Counted from the first letter of the stretch, positions 16,161 through 24,324 are shown. The stretch: DNA of 64,000 bases from Escherichia marmotae (GCF_002900365.1 NZ_CP025979.1:3100001-3164000), one strand, 5' to 3'. The notes: generated from the sequence alone by a model not told the origin. Numbers and translations: made by a program.

Positions 16161-17183
16161 GTGATTACGCTAATTGGTCATCCTGAAAGCAAACGCACAT
16201 TTTATTTTTGCCAGGCAGCGTCACGCTTACAGGAACATATCAACGTAGTGAGCCATGATCAAGCACTTACCCTGCCCTTAAATAAAGGCATGGTAAAAAT
16301 TGATCCCCCCTTACATCAGGAAACAGATATTGGCTTAATTAATACGGTTAGCCAAAACTATATTAGTTTTTTACAAAAAATGGCTACCAGAAAGGAAATA
16401 CGTTTTATTAACTCGCCAGAAAGTATTATTCATTTTCTGGATAAGCGCCACTGTAAACAACGATTAATCGAACACGCGATCCCGACACCGCCGATATTAG
16501 CGGATAATGTCCATAGTTACGATCAACTGATCGCCTGTATGCGCAGCGAGAAGATTTATCGCGTGTTTATTAAGCCGAATCTCGGATCAGGTGCCGCCGG
16601 GGTACTGGCTCTAAGTTTACATCCCGGCGATAACCGTCAGGTACTTTATTGTGCGATCCAGATTACAGGTAACACGCTGGTGAACAGTAAACACATTATC
16701 CGCTATGAAAACAGCGATGATATTACGTTGATTGTGAATGCTATTTTACAACAAGAAAATATTATCGAACGCTGGCTGGCAAAAGCCCGAGTGGGCAATA
16801 AAAGCTACGATTTACGCATCGTGTATGTTAATGGCGAAATCATCTGGCGGGTTATCAGAAAATCATCACAGCCGATCACCAATTTGCATCTGCAAAATGA
16901 AGCTATCCGTTTTGCCGATCTTAATTTACCCGCAGAAAAAGTGGCTGAAATTGACTCGCTTTGTCTCAACGCCATGAAACTCTACCCGGACATACACATT
17001 GCCGGGCTTGACGTATTACTCACACAAAATTTAACCCCCTATATTATCGAAATTAATGGACAGGGCGATCTTATTTATCAGGACACCTGCGAACAAAATA
17101 TGATTTATCAACGCCAGATTCAGGTAATGAGAAAACACCATGTATTGATCTTACCCACCAATAGTGGACACAGGACTAAGTGA
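16161..17183 (+). CDS. STM4014-family ATP-grasp enzyme, 3' end altered by IS insertion
   Basis: The preferred start is GTG at 16161, with AAAAGGA seven bases upstream. The in-frame ATG at 16101 would begin directly after the previous stop and would place the hairpin at 16113 inside the gene. The protein looks like an ATP-grasp ligase of the RimK/glutathione-synthetase type: IYRVFIKPNLGSGAAGVL (ATP-binding Lys and glycine loop), LRIVYVNGEIIWRV, and the metal-binding C-terminal DVLLTQ ... YIIEINGQGD. Such enzymes couple ATP hydrolysis to a carboxylate-amine bond. The IS3-group element inserted inside the native TAA stop, so the last 12 codons (LILPTNSGHRTK) come from the IS; the native protein would end ...KHHV (328 aa). 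Confidence 0.82.
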   Translation: MITLIGHPESKRTFYFCQAASRLQEHINVVSHDQALTLPLNKGMVKIDPPLHQETDIGLINTVSQNYISFLQKMATRKEIRFINSPESIIHFLDKRHCKQRLIEHAIPTPPILADNVHSYDQLIACMRSEKIYRVFIKPNLGSGAAGVLALSLHPGDNRQVLYCAIQITGNTLVNSKHIIRYENSDDITLIVNAILQQENIIERWLAKARVGNKSYDLRIVYVNGEIIWRVIRKSSQPITNLHLQNEAIRFADLNLPAEKVAEIDSLCLNAMKLYPDIHIAGLDVLLTQNLTPYIIEINGQGDLIYQDTCEQNMIYQRQIQVMRKHHVLILPTNSGHRTK

Positions 17184-17208
17184 GTAAACTCTCAACCAGA
17201 GGTGACTC

Positions 17209-17508
17209 ATGACAAAACCAGTATCAATCAGCAAGAAGCCCCGTAAACAACATACGCCTGAATTTCGTAACGAAGCCCTGAAACTCGCTGAACGCATCGG
17301 TGTGGCCGCCGCAGCCCGTGAACTCAGCCTGTATGAATCTCAGCTTTATGCCTGGCGCAGTAAACAGCAGCAACAAATGAGTTCGTCAGAGCGCGAAAGC
17401 GAACTGGCCGCTGAAAATGTCCGCCTTAAACGACAACTGGCGGAGCAGGCTGAGGAACTGGCCATCCTCCAAAAGGCCGCGACATACTTCGCGAAGCGCC
17501 TGAAATGA
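17209..17508 (+). CDS. IS3-group transposase OrfA
   Basis: 99 residues. Helix-turn-helix of the IS3 OrfA type (YTPEFRNEALKLAERIG-like segment, AAARELSLYESQLYAWRSK), then a leucine-zipper coiled coil (ENVRLKRQLAEQAEELAILQKAATYF) for multimerisation. An AAAAG motif at 17471-17475 is the sort of site at which IS3 makes a -1 frameshift to produce the OrfAB transposase. Overlaps orfB by 4 nt. Confidence 0.94.
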   Translation: MTKPVSISKKPRKQHTPEFRNEALKLAERIGVAAAARELSLYESQLYAWRSKQQQQMSSSERESELAAENVRLKRQLAEQAEELAILQKAATYFAKRLK

Positions 17509-18359
17509 AGTATGTCTTCATCGAAAATCATCGGGCAGAGTTCAGCATCAAAGCGATGTGTCGTGTACTTCGGGTTGCCCGCAGCGGCTGGTATGTCTGG
17601 CTCAGGCGTCGTCACCAGATGAGCCTGCGCCAACAGTTTCGGCTCACCTGCGATACCGCTGTTCATAAGGCATTCTTTGAGGCAAAGCAGCGATACGGTG
17701 CTCCCCGCCTTGCTGACGAACTGCCGGAGTTCAATATTAAAACCATTGCCGCCAGCCTGCGTCGTCAGGGGCTGCGGGCGAAAGCCGGCCGGAAGTTCAG
17801 CCCGGTCAGCTACCGTGCACATGGCCTGCCCGTATTGGAGAATCTGCTGGAGCAGGACTTCAGCGCCAGCGGCCCGAACCAGAAGTGGGCGGGTGACATC
17901 ACGTACTTGCGTACCGATGAGGGCTGGTTGTATCTCGCAGTAGTCATCGACCTGTGGTCACGCGCCGTTATTGGCTGGTCGATGTCACCGCGAATGACAG
18001 CACAACTGGCCTGTGATGCACTGCAAATGGCGTTGTGGCGGAGAAGACGCCCGGAAAGCGTCATTGTTCATACGGACCGTGGTGGTCAATACTGTTCAGG
18101 GGATTATCAGGCGCTGCTGAAGCGACACAACCTGCGTGGCAGTATGAGTGCGAAAGGCAACTGTTATGACAATGCCTGTGTGGAAAGCTTCTTTCATTCG
18201 CTGAAGGTGGAATGTATCCACGGGGAACGCTTTAGCAGCCGGGAAATAATGCGGGCAACGGTGTTTAATTATATCGAGTGTGATTACAATCGCTGGCGTC
18301 GTCACAGTGCCTGTGGCGGTCTCAGCCCGGAACAATTTGAAAACCATAATCTCGCTTAG
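17505..18359 (+). CDS. IS3-group transposase OrfB (DDE integrase domain)
   Basis: 284 residues, open throughout. The rve integrase core shows all three catalytic acids: D in KWAGDITYL, D in VIVHTDRGGQYCS and E in DNACVESFFHSLKVE. Compared with IS3 OrfB as I remember it, about four residues are missing between YGAPRLADEL and FNIKT, in the HTH-like region before the core. The catalytic domain looks intact, but the gap could affect activity. Confidence 0.93.
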   Translation: MKYVFIENHRAEFSIKAMCRVLRVARSGWYVWLRRRHQMSLRQQFRLTCDTAVHKAFFEAKQRYGAPRLADELPEFNIKTIAASLRRQGLRAKAGRKFSPVSYRAHGLPVLENLLEQDFSASGPNQKWAGDITYLRTDEGWLYLAVVIDLWSRAVIGWSMSPRMTAQLACDALQMALWRRRRPESVIVHTDRGGQYCSGDYQALLKRHNLRGSMSAKGNCYDNACVESFFHSLKVECIHGERFSSREIMRATVFNYIECDYNRWRRHSACGGLSPEQFENHNLA

Positions 18360-18459
18360 GGCCGTGTCCACATTACGTGGGTAGGATCAGTATAACGTAA
18401 CTGACGAAGTACCGGAAAATACCCGCGCGGCAATCCATTCCTGCGATGGCGAAATCAAT

Positions 18460-19260
18460 ATGAATGATTTGATTGCCAGGGAAGCCAATGTCCTGTTTGT
18501 GGTGCTTGATTCTCTGCGTTTTGATATCGCTTATCAGGAACAAGAAGCAGGCAATACGCCGAACATTAACCGTTATGGTCGCTGGATAAAGTGTGAAGCC
18601 TCTGGCAATTTTACCTGGCCTTCACATCATTCGATGTTCTCTGGTTTTATGCCTAAGCCGTTGGAAGCTGTACCGGGTCATTCAATGCTCTTTTTCCCCA
18701 AAGATATTGGTTTAGGACGTTTAGGGCCAAAAAATGCGTTCGCATTCAGCGAAGAGACGTGGATTAAAGGGCTGGAAAACAAAGATTACCGCACTATCTG
18801 CGTTGGTGGCGTCTCCTTTTTTAATAACCGCTCAGGGATGGGGAAAGTTTTCCCAGCGATGTTTAAGGAGAGTTACTGGTATCCGAATTTCTCCTGCACG
18901 GTAAAAGAGAGCATGGATAATCAGCTAACTTTAATTAATAAAAAGGTGAATGCTGAACATCCGCTGATGATGTATATCAATATCGACACCATTCATTATC
19001 CAAATCATTTTTATATTGAAAATGCCAAACCTGGCGATACGGTAGAAACTCACGCCGCTGCCCTGCATTATATTGATGCGAGAATCGAAAAACTTTTTGA
19101 CATCTTCCGGCAAACCGGGCGGGAGACGTTAGTTATTATCTGTTCCGATCATGGCACCTGCTACGGAGAAGACGGTAAATACTTTCACAGTTTTAACCAT
19201 CCGATTGTGAATACCGTACCCTATTTTCACTTTGTGTTAGATGTCAAAGCTCATGAATAA
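18460..19260 (+). CDS. STM4013/SEN3800-family alkaline-phosphatase-fold hydrolase, 5' end severed by IS
   Basis: 266 residues from the ATG at 18460. Sulfatase/alkaline-phosphatase superfamily: VVLDSLRFD (metal Asp, residue 17), FTWPSHHSMFSG (nucleophile-position Thr52), and late VIICSDHGTCYGEDG (metal Asp/His). There is no sulfatase Cys motif, so phosphoesterase-like chemistry is likelier. Joining the DNA across the IS and removing one GTAT copy restores a frame that starts at ATG 17140-17142 and adds 24 residues (MYNVTDEVPE...). The native gene therefore overlapped the ATP-grasp gene and encoded about 290 aa. With the IS present the native start reads Met-Tyr-stop. The internal ATG at 18460 keeps the whole catalytic fold but has only a weak ribosome site. 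Confidence 0.8.
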   Translation: MNDLIAREANVLFVVLDSLRFDIAYQEQEAGNTPNINRYGRWIKCEASGNFTWPSHHSMFSGFMPKPLEAVPGHSMLFFPKDIGLGRLGPKNAFAFSEETWIKGLENKDYRTICVGGVSFFNNRSGMGKVFPAMFKESYWYPNFSCTVKESMDNQLTLINKKVNAEHPLMMYINIDTIHYPNHFYIENAKPGDTVETHAAALHYIDARIEKLFDIFRQTGRETLVIICSDHGTCYGEDGKYFHSFNHPIVNTVPYFHFVLDVKAHE

Positions 19261-20491
19261 TGAATCGATTTATCAGCAATATATGTACAGTTACCCGCAT
19301 AAAACCGCTTATCGGGAATTAAACAATATTGCTTTTGCGGATGTGAAGTCGCGTATTTACGAGCATAAAACACATCTCTATATTCATATGCCTTTTTGCC
19401 AGAGCCGCTGCGGTTTTTGTAATCTTTTTACCTGCACGGGGGCAGACAATGCCTTTATCGACAACTACATTGAGGCGATTATTATCCAGGCCCGGCAAAT
19501 GCAACTTGCGCCTGTAGACTGGGCCAGTTTTACCATTGGCGGCGGTACTCCACTGTTGCTTAATGTCGGGCAACTGTCGTGGTTGTTTAGCAGGGTGTTT
19601 GAAGAATTACAGGTCGATGCGCAGATTTTTAAGGCGATAGAAACATCACCCTCCGATACCACCGCCGAAAAAGTCGCGTTGTTGCGCCAGCTTGCGGTAA
19701 ACCGTGTCAGTATTGGTATTCAGAGTTTTAACGATCTGGAACTCGCCACATTACACCGCCGCCATAGCGCTGAAAATGCCCATCGGGCGCTGAAGCTACT
19801 GCGTACAGGTAATTTCCCGATAATTAATATTGATATTATTTACGGCATTCCTGGTCAAACGGCAGCAAGTCTAATAGCTTCGCTTAATCAGGCATTAGAT
19901 TATCAGCCTGACGAACTGTTTCTGTACCCGCTGTATAACATGCCGCGCCAGCAGGATATGTATAGCCTCTATATTGAGGCCCGTGATCGCTTATTGCATG
20001 AGGGATATACGCAAACGTCAATGCGCCGTTTTGTGCGATCCAGTGATGATTCGACGGCTGAAAGTTGTGGCTTTGAAAATTCGCTGGCGCTTGGTGCGGG
20101 GGGGCGAAGTTATCTTGGCAATTTACATTACTGCACACCGTGGTCACAAAACCAGCCTGCATCGCGGCAGATTGTGGCGGATTTTATCGGCCGACAAGAT
20201 AAGACCCAAATTAACCACGGCTATGTGCTTTTACAAGCAGAGATGAAGCGGCGTTTTATTATCAAGAATCTCTTTTTCTATAAAGGACTTTCGTTAAGTG
20301 ATTATCAGCGCCAGTTCTCTTCGCAGGTATTAAGCGATTTTCCCTTGCTGGGAGATTTCATCAAACAAAATTACTGCCACCAGCGGGATAATCGGATTCA
20401 ACTCACCGCGCAGGGTTTGGCGCTTTCAGACAAGCTTGGCCCGCTGTTTATTTCTCCGGAAGTTCGCCGACTGGAGATGCATAAACGATGA
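19253..20491 (+). CDS. STM4012-family radical SAM protein (HemN-like)
   Basis: 412 residues from the ATG at 19253, which overlaps the hydrolase stop; an in-frame ATG at 19241 would add four residues. The radical SAM cluster motif CxxxCxxC is C49-C53-C56 in HMPFCQSRCGFCNLF, followed by the SAM-binding GGGTP. HemN-type features continue: VSIGIQSFNDLELATLHRRH and IDIIYGIPGQT. The C terminus has a HemN-like accessory domain. Homologues in the HemN/HemW class do oxidative decarboxylation, methyl transfer or cyclopropanation, so the fold alone does not give the reaction. Fourth gene of the operon and distinct from the true hemN at 28756. Confidence 0.85.
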   Translation: MNNESIYQQYMYSYPHKTAYRELNNIAFADVKSRIYEHKTHLYIHMPFCQSRCGFCNLFTCTGADNAFIDNYIEAIIIQARQMQLAPVDWASFTIGGGTPLLLNVGQLSWLFSRVFEELQVDAQIFKAIETSPSDTTAEKVALLRQLAVNRVSIGIQSFNDLELATLHRRHSAENAHRALKLLRTGNFPIINIDIIYGIPGQTAASLIASLNQALDYQPDELFLYPLYNMPRQQDMYSLYIEARDRLLHEGYTQTSMRRFVRSSDDSTAESCGFENSLALGAGGRSYLGNLHYCTPWSQNQPASRQIVADFIGRQDKTQINHGYVLLQAEMKRRFIIKNLFFYKGLSLSDYQRQFSSQVLSDFPLLGDFIKQNYCHQRDNRIQLTAQGLALSDKLGPLFISPEVRRLEMHKR

Positions 20492-21345
20492 TGCTAAAGC
20501 AGATCCAGACGCTGATTTATCGCGGCGAAATGAAATCGTGTAATTATCGCTGCGGCTATTGTCCGTTTCATAAACAAGACCGCAATGATAAAGAACAGGA
20601 TGCAGCGGCATTATGGCACATGGTTGAACATTTACCGGCTCTGGGTTCGCCGTTAACTGTTTTGATTACGCCTTACGGCGAAGCATTGCGTTATCGTTAT
20701 TATATGGCGGCGATGGCAGAAATTAGCCGTTATTCCCATGTTCAGGCAGTGGGTATTCAGACCAACGCCTCTTTTAACTTATCCACGTTAATTGCGACTT
20801 TTCAGCACCATCAGGGCAATTTGGAAAAACTGCGGCTGTGGTGTTCGTTTCACCCTTCCCAGGTTAGTAAAGAGGTTTTCCGTAACCAGGTACTGGCAAT
20901 TAAGGATGCGGGGATAGTTTGTTCCGTAGGTGCCGTCGCCAGCGTAACCGACTATGACACATTACAGTGGTTACGCACGCATCTTCCTCCCGATATCTAT
21001 TTCTGGTTAAACGCCAATGAGCGCGATAAAAAGCCCACCAGTGACGAAATAAATGCACAATTTCAGTTGCTGGACCCGCTTTATAATCTGGAAACCAGCC
21101 TCTGGCCTGCTAATGTCGAGTTTTGTCTGGGCGGCAAAAAGAGCGTGTTCATGAATGCTGATGGTGATCTCTTCGCCTGTAATATCAGCAAAATTAAAAT
21201 CGGCAATTTATATCAGCAGCAATGTTCATCTCCAGCCTGTATGGCCCGACAGTGCCACTGTTATCTGGCTTATCATCTGCGTCACGATATTCCGGCCCTC
21301 TCACAATTAGGCGCTGAACGCTGTTTTCGGATCTTCCCTTTATGA
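20488..21345 (+). CDS. STM4011-family radical SAM protein
   Basis: 285 residues; ATG overlaps the preceding stop by 4 nt. A short-spaced radical SAM motif lies near the N terminus, C18-C22-C25 in SCNYRCGYCPF. A partial TIM barrel follows (QAVGIQTNASFNL, LWCSFHPSQVSKEVF). The C-terminal ~50 residues hold at least six further cysteines (FACNIS, QCSSPACMARQCHCYL), like the SPASM/Twitch auxiliary Fe-S domains of peptide-modifying enzymes. That would fit a peptide or protein substrate, but the substrate is unknown. Confidence 0.85.
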   Translation: MMLKQIQTLIYRGEMKSCNYRCGYCPFHKQDRNDKEQDAAALWHMVEHLPALGSPLTVLITPYGEALRYRYYMAAMAEISRYSHVQAVGIQTNASFNLSTLIATFQHHQGNLEKLRLWCSFHPSQVSKEVFRNQVLAIKDAGIVCSVGAVASVTDYDTLQWLRTHLPPDIYFWLNANERDKKPTSDEINAQFQLLDPLYNLETSLWPANVEFCLGGKKSVFMNADGDLFACNISKIKIGNLYQQQCSSPACMARQCHCYLAYHLRHDIPALSQLGAERCFRIFPL

Positions 21346-22037
21346 TCTGCCGTTTAATCGCGCTCGATTTAGATGGCACATTGCTTAACAGCAAGAAGAT
21401 GATATTCCCAGCGTCTGTTTCGGCACTGCAAAGTGCGCAACAGGCAGGCGTGAAGATTATTCTCGCCACCGGGCGTTCGCACAGCGAAGCCTTGCCTTAT
21501 TACCAACAATTGCAATTAACCGAGCCGATGATCTGCTGTAACGGCAGTTATCTTTATCATCCGCACCTGCGGCAAATATTGCATCCGCTGGTGCTGGATA
21601 TCCACAAGGTGGAACAGCTACGACTCTGGTTTTCACAACAGGCATTGCAGCCACATATTTATACGTATGATGATTTTGTTTTGCTGATTAGCCTGATACA
21701 CCGCAAGGCCTCGTTATTGCGCCAGGCAGAGGAATTTGCCCGGCAAGAATTATCGCTGAACTGTAGTTGGTCCTGGCATCATCAACTGGATATTACCCAG
21801 GCGGGGTGCGATAAAAGCAAAAGTCTGGCCTGGTATGCACAGCAGCAAAATATCGCTCTGGAGGACATTATGGCGTTTGGCGATAACGATAATGATGCAG
21901 GGATGTTGAAGATGGCTGGGAAAGGTATCGCAATGGGCAATGGCAGTTCGCTGACAAAAGCCAGCGCCAGTCGCGTTATTGGTCACAACAACACCGACGC
22001 GATTGCGGATTTTCTTTATGCACAGGGGTTCAGATAA
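21342..22037 (+). CDS. Cof-type HAD phosphatase, YbhA-like with short cap
   Basis: 231 residues, overlapping the previous gene by 4 nt. HAD-IIB family: motif I LDLDGTLL (D9, D11), motif II ATGRSHSEA, motif III lysine near CDKSKSL, motif IV AFGDNDNDAGML. It resembles pyridoxal-phosphate phosphatase YbhA (272 aa), but from memory about 40 residues of the cap domain are missing between YTYDDF and LNCSWSWHHQ. The frame is intact, so this is an in-frame deletion or a naturally short cap. It ends the STM4015-like operon, next to the typA terminator. Confidence 0.83.
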   Translation: MICRLIALDLDGTLLNSKKMIFPASVSALQSAQQAGVKIILATGRSHSEALPYYQQLQLTEPMICCNGSYLYHPHLRQILHPLVLDIHKVEQLRLWFSQQALQPHIYTYDDFVLLISLIHRKASLLRQAEEFARQELSLNCSWSWHHQLDITQAGCDKSKSLAWYAQQQNIALEDIMAFGDNDNDAGMLKMAGKGIAMGNGSSLTKASASRVIGHNNTDAIADFLYAQGFR

Positions 22038-22072
22038 TGCCTGATGCGATGCTGGCGCATCTTATCAGGCCT
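22036..22072. repeat. REP element
   Basis: Imperfect palindrome of the E. coli REP/BIME type (TGCCTGATGCGATGCTGGCGC ... TTATCAGGCCTAC shortened here), in the gap between the convergent HAD and typA genes. Confidence 0.75.
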
Positions 22073-22080
22073 ACAAAAGC

Positions 22081-22110
22081 AAAAAAACCTGCCATCGCTG
22101 GCAGGTTTTT
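22081..22110. terminator. bidirectional terminator of typA and the STM4015-like operon
   Basis: Stem AACCTGCC / GGCAGGTT with loop ATCGCT, with an A-tract on one side and a T-tract on the other. It works as a Rho-independent terminator on both strands between convergent genes. Confidence 0.85.
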
Positions 22111-22128
22111 CACGACTAAAAAGAGAAA

Positions 22129-23952
22129 TTAATCTTCTTTCGGACCACGGTTAGCGCGGCGACGATCGTTTTCCGTCAGGTGACGTTTACGAATACGGAT
22201 AGAGGTCGGAGTGACTTCTACCAGTTCGTCATCATCGATGAACTCCAGTGCTTGTTCCAGAGTCATGCGGATAGGCGGAACCAGAACAACGGCTTCATCA
22301 GTACCGGAAGCACGCATGTTGGTCAGTTTCTTACCGGTCAGGCAGTTTACAGTCAGGTCGTTAGAGCGGCTGTGAATACCGATAATCTGACCTTCATAAA
22401 CTTCTGCACCGTGACCGAGGAACAGCTTACCGCGATCCTGCAGACCGAACAGCGCGAACGCTACCGCTTTACCCTGACCGTTAGAGATCAGTACGCCGTT
22501 CTGACGCTGACCCACTTCACCCGGACGCACATCGTCGTAGTGGCTGAAGGTGGAGTACAGCAGACCAGTACCGGAAGTCATGGTCATGAACTCTGAACGG
22601 AAGCCAATCAGACCACGGCTTGGGATCACGTAGTCGAGACGTACGCGGCCTTTACCGTCTGGATTCATGTTTTTCAGCTCGCCTTTACGTTCGCCCAGCG
22701 CCTGCATTACAGAACCCTGATGCTGTTCTTCAACGTCCAGAGTCACGTTTTCGAACGGCTCTTGTTTACGACCGTCGATTTCACGGAAGATGACTTTCGG
22801 ACGGGATACCGCCAGTTCGAAACCTTCACGACGCATGTTTTCGATAAGAACAGACAGGTGCAGTTCGCCACGACCAGAAACGCGGAACGCATCGGCGTCT
22901 TCGGTTTCTTCTACGCGCAGCGCAACGTTGTGTACCAGTTCTTTGTTCAGACGATCCAGAATCTGACGAGACGTTACGAACTTACCTTCTTTACCGCAGA
23001 ACGGAGAGGTGTTAACGCAGAAGAACATAGAAACGGTCGGCTCATCAACGGAGAGTGCCGGCAGCGCTTCAACGTTTTGCGTGTCGCAAACGGTGTCAGA
23101 AATGTTCAGTTCACCAAGGCCAGTGATTGCCACGATATCGCCAGCTTCCGCCAGATCGGTTTCGATACGTTCCAGACCAAGGTGGCCCAGCACTTTACCA
23201 ACTTTCGCGTTACGGGTTTTGCCTTCACTATCGATGATAGTAACCTGCTGGTTCGGCTTCACTTTACCGCGCTTGATGCGACCAATGCCGATAACACCAA
23301 CATAGCTGTTGTAATCGAGCTGAGAAATCTGCATCTGGAACGGACCGTCAAGGTCTACGTCCGGTGCAGGAACGTGGTCGATAATCGCCTGATACAGCGG
23401 GGTCATGTCTTCCGCCATATTTTCGTGGTCCAGACCCGCGATACCGTTCAGCGCAGAAGCATAAACGATCGGGAAGTCCAGTTGCTCGTCGGTCGCATCG
23501 AGGTTAACGAACAGGTCGAATACCTGATCAACAACCCAGTCAGGACGCGCGCCAGGGCGGTCAACTTTGTTGATTACCACAATCGGCTTCAGGCCGTAAG
23601 CAAACGCTTTTTTGGTTACGAAGCGCGTTTGCGGCATCGGGCCGTCAAATGCGTCAACCACCAGCAGCACTGAATCTACCATGGACATTACACGTTCAAC
23701 TTCACCACCGAAGTCGGCGTGCCCCGGGGTATCAACGATGTTGATACGGTAATCATTCCATTTGATAGCGGTGTTTTTCGCGAGGATGGTAATCCCACGC
23801 TCTTTCTCCAAATCGTTGGAGTCCATCACGCGCTCTTGGGTTTCGGCACGAGAGTCGAACGTACCGGATTGTTGGAGCAGCTTATCTACCAGGGTGGTTT
23901 TACCATGGTCGACGTGCGCGATGATGGCGATGTTACGCAATTTTTCGATCAC
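22129..23952 (-). CDS. typA: TypA/BipA ribosome-associated GTPase
   Basis: 607-residue translational GTPase with EF-G-like layout. G1 is AHVDHGKTTL (residues 11-20), G2 lies in ERGITI, G3 is DTPGHADFGG and G4 is NKVD; beta-barrel, EF-G domain III/V-like and unique C-terminal domains follow. BipA binds 70S ribosomes, and it supports 50S assembly and growth in cold or stress. Transcribed away from glnA. The antisense frames inside it are shadows. Confidence 0.98.
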   Translation of the reverse strand: MIEKLRNIAIIAHVDHGKTTLVDKLLQQSGTFDSRAETQERVMDSNDLEKERGITILAKNTAIKWNDYRINIVDTPGHADFGGEVERVMSMVDSVLLVVDAFDGPMPQTRFVTKKAFAYGLKPIVVINKVDRPGARPDWVVDQVFDLFVNLDATDEQLDFPIVYASALNGIAGLDHENMAEDMTPLYQAIIDHVPAPDVDLDGPFQMQISQLDYNSYVGVIGIGRIKRGKVKPNQQVTIIDSEGKTRNAKVGKVLGHLGLERIETDLAEAGDIVAITGLGELNISDTVCDTQNVEALPALSVDEPTVSMFFCVNTSPFCGKEGKFVTSRQILDRLNKELVHNVALRVEETEDADAFRVSGRGELHLSVLIENMRREGFELAVSRPKVIFREIDGRKQEPFENVTLDVEEQHQGSVMQALGERKGELKNMNPDGKGRVRLDYVIPSRGLIGFRSEFMTMTSGTGLLYSTFSHYDDVRPGEVGQRQNGVLISNGQGKAVAFALFGLQDRGKLFLGHGAEVYEGQIIGIHSRSNDLTVNCLTGKKLTNMRASGTDEAVVLVPPIRMTLEQALEFIDDDELVEVTPTSIRIRKRHLTENDRRRANRGPKED

Positions 23953-24103
23953 AACTTTGCCTCAGGCATTAGAAATAGCGCGTTATTGTACACGGATTAA
24001 TCGCACTACAAAACAGGATCACAAACATCCTCCGCAAACAAGTATTGCAGAGTCCCTTTGTGATCGCTTTCACGGAGCATAAAAAGGGTTATCCAAAGGT
24101 CAT

Positions 24104-24152
24104 TGCACCAACATGGTGCTTAATGTTTCCATTGAAGCACTATATTGGTGCA
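24104..24152 (+). promoter_or_regulatory. NtrC enhancer sites 1 and 2 of glnA
   Basis: Two strong NtrC sites, TGCACCAACATGGTGCT (24104-24120) and AGCACTATATTGGTGCA (24136-24152), 32 bp apart. They lie about 75-120 bp upstream of the sigma-54 promoter, the classic glnAp2 enhancer arrangement. Phosphorylated NtrC bound here contacts the promoter by DNA looping; it also represses glnAp1. Confidence 0.93.
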
Positions 24153-24225
24153 ACATTCGCATCATGGTGCAGCCCTTTTGCACGAAGGTAAGCATGATAA
24201 CGCCTTTTAGGGGCAATTTAAAAGT

Positions 24226-24241
24226 TGGCACAGATTTCGCT
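24226..24241 (+). promoter_or_regulatory. glnAp2 sigma-54 promoter
   Basis: TGGCAC at the -24 position (24226-24231) and TCGCT at -12 (24237-24241) with five bases between, matching glnAp2. Drives glnALG under nitrogen limitation. Confidence 0.93.
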
Positions 24242-24324
24242 TTATCTTTTTTACGGCGACACGGCCCAATTAATTGCAGATTTCGTTACCACGACGACAA
24301 TGACCAATCCAGGAGAGTTAAAGT

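Larger units (their letters stand above)
17146..18389 (+). mobile_element. IS3-group insertion sequence (IS3-like)
   Basis: 1244-bp element with terminal inverted repeats TGATCTTACCCACC (from 17146) and, from the right end, TGATCCTACCCACG. It is flanked by a perfect 4-bp duplication GTAT (17142-17145 and 18390-18393). Ends and genes match IS3 closely; IS3 is about 1258 bp, and most of the shortfall is one 12-bp in-frame gap in orfB. It is inserted in the same orientation as the STM4015-like operon, exactly at the ATP-grasp/hydrolase gene junction. Confidence 0.93.

Noticed and set aside
22720..23673. Long open frame antisense to typA (317 codons)
   Set aside because: Lies wholly inside the conserved typA coding frame on the other strand, has no ribosome site or recognisable domain, and arises from typA codon usage.
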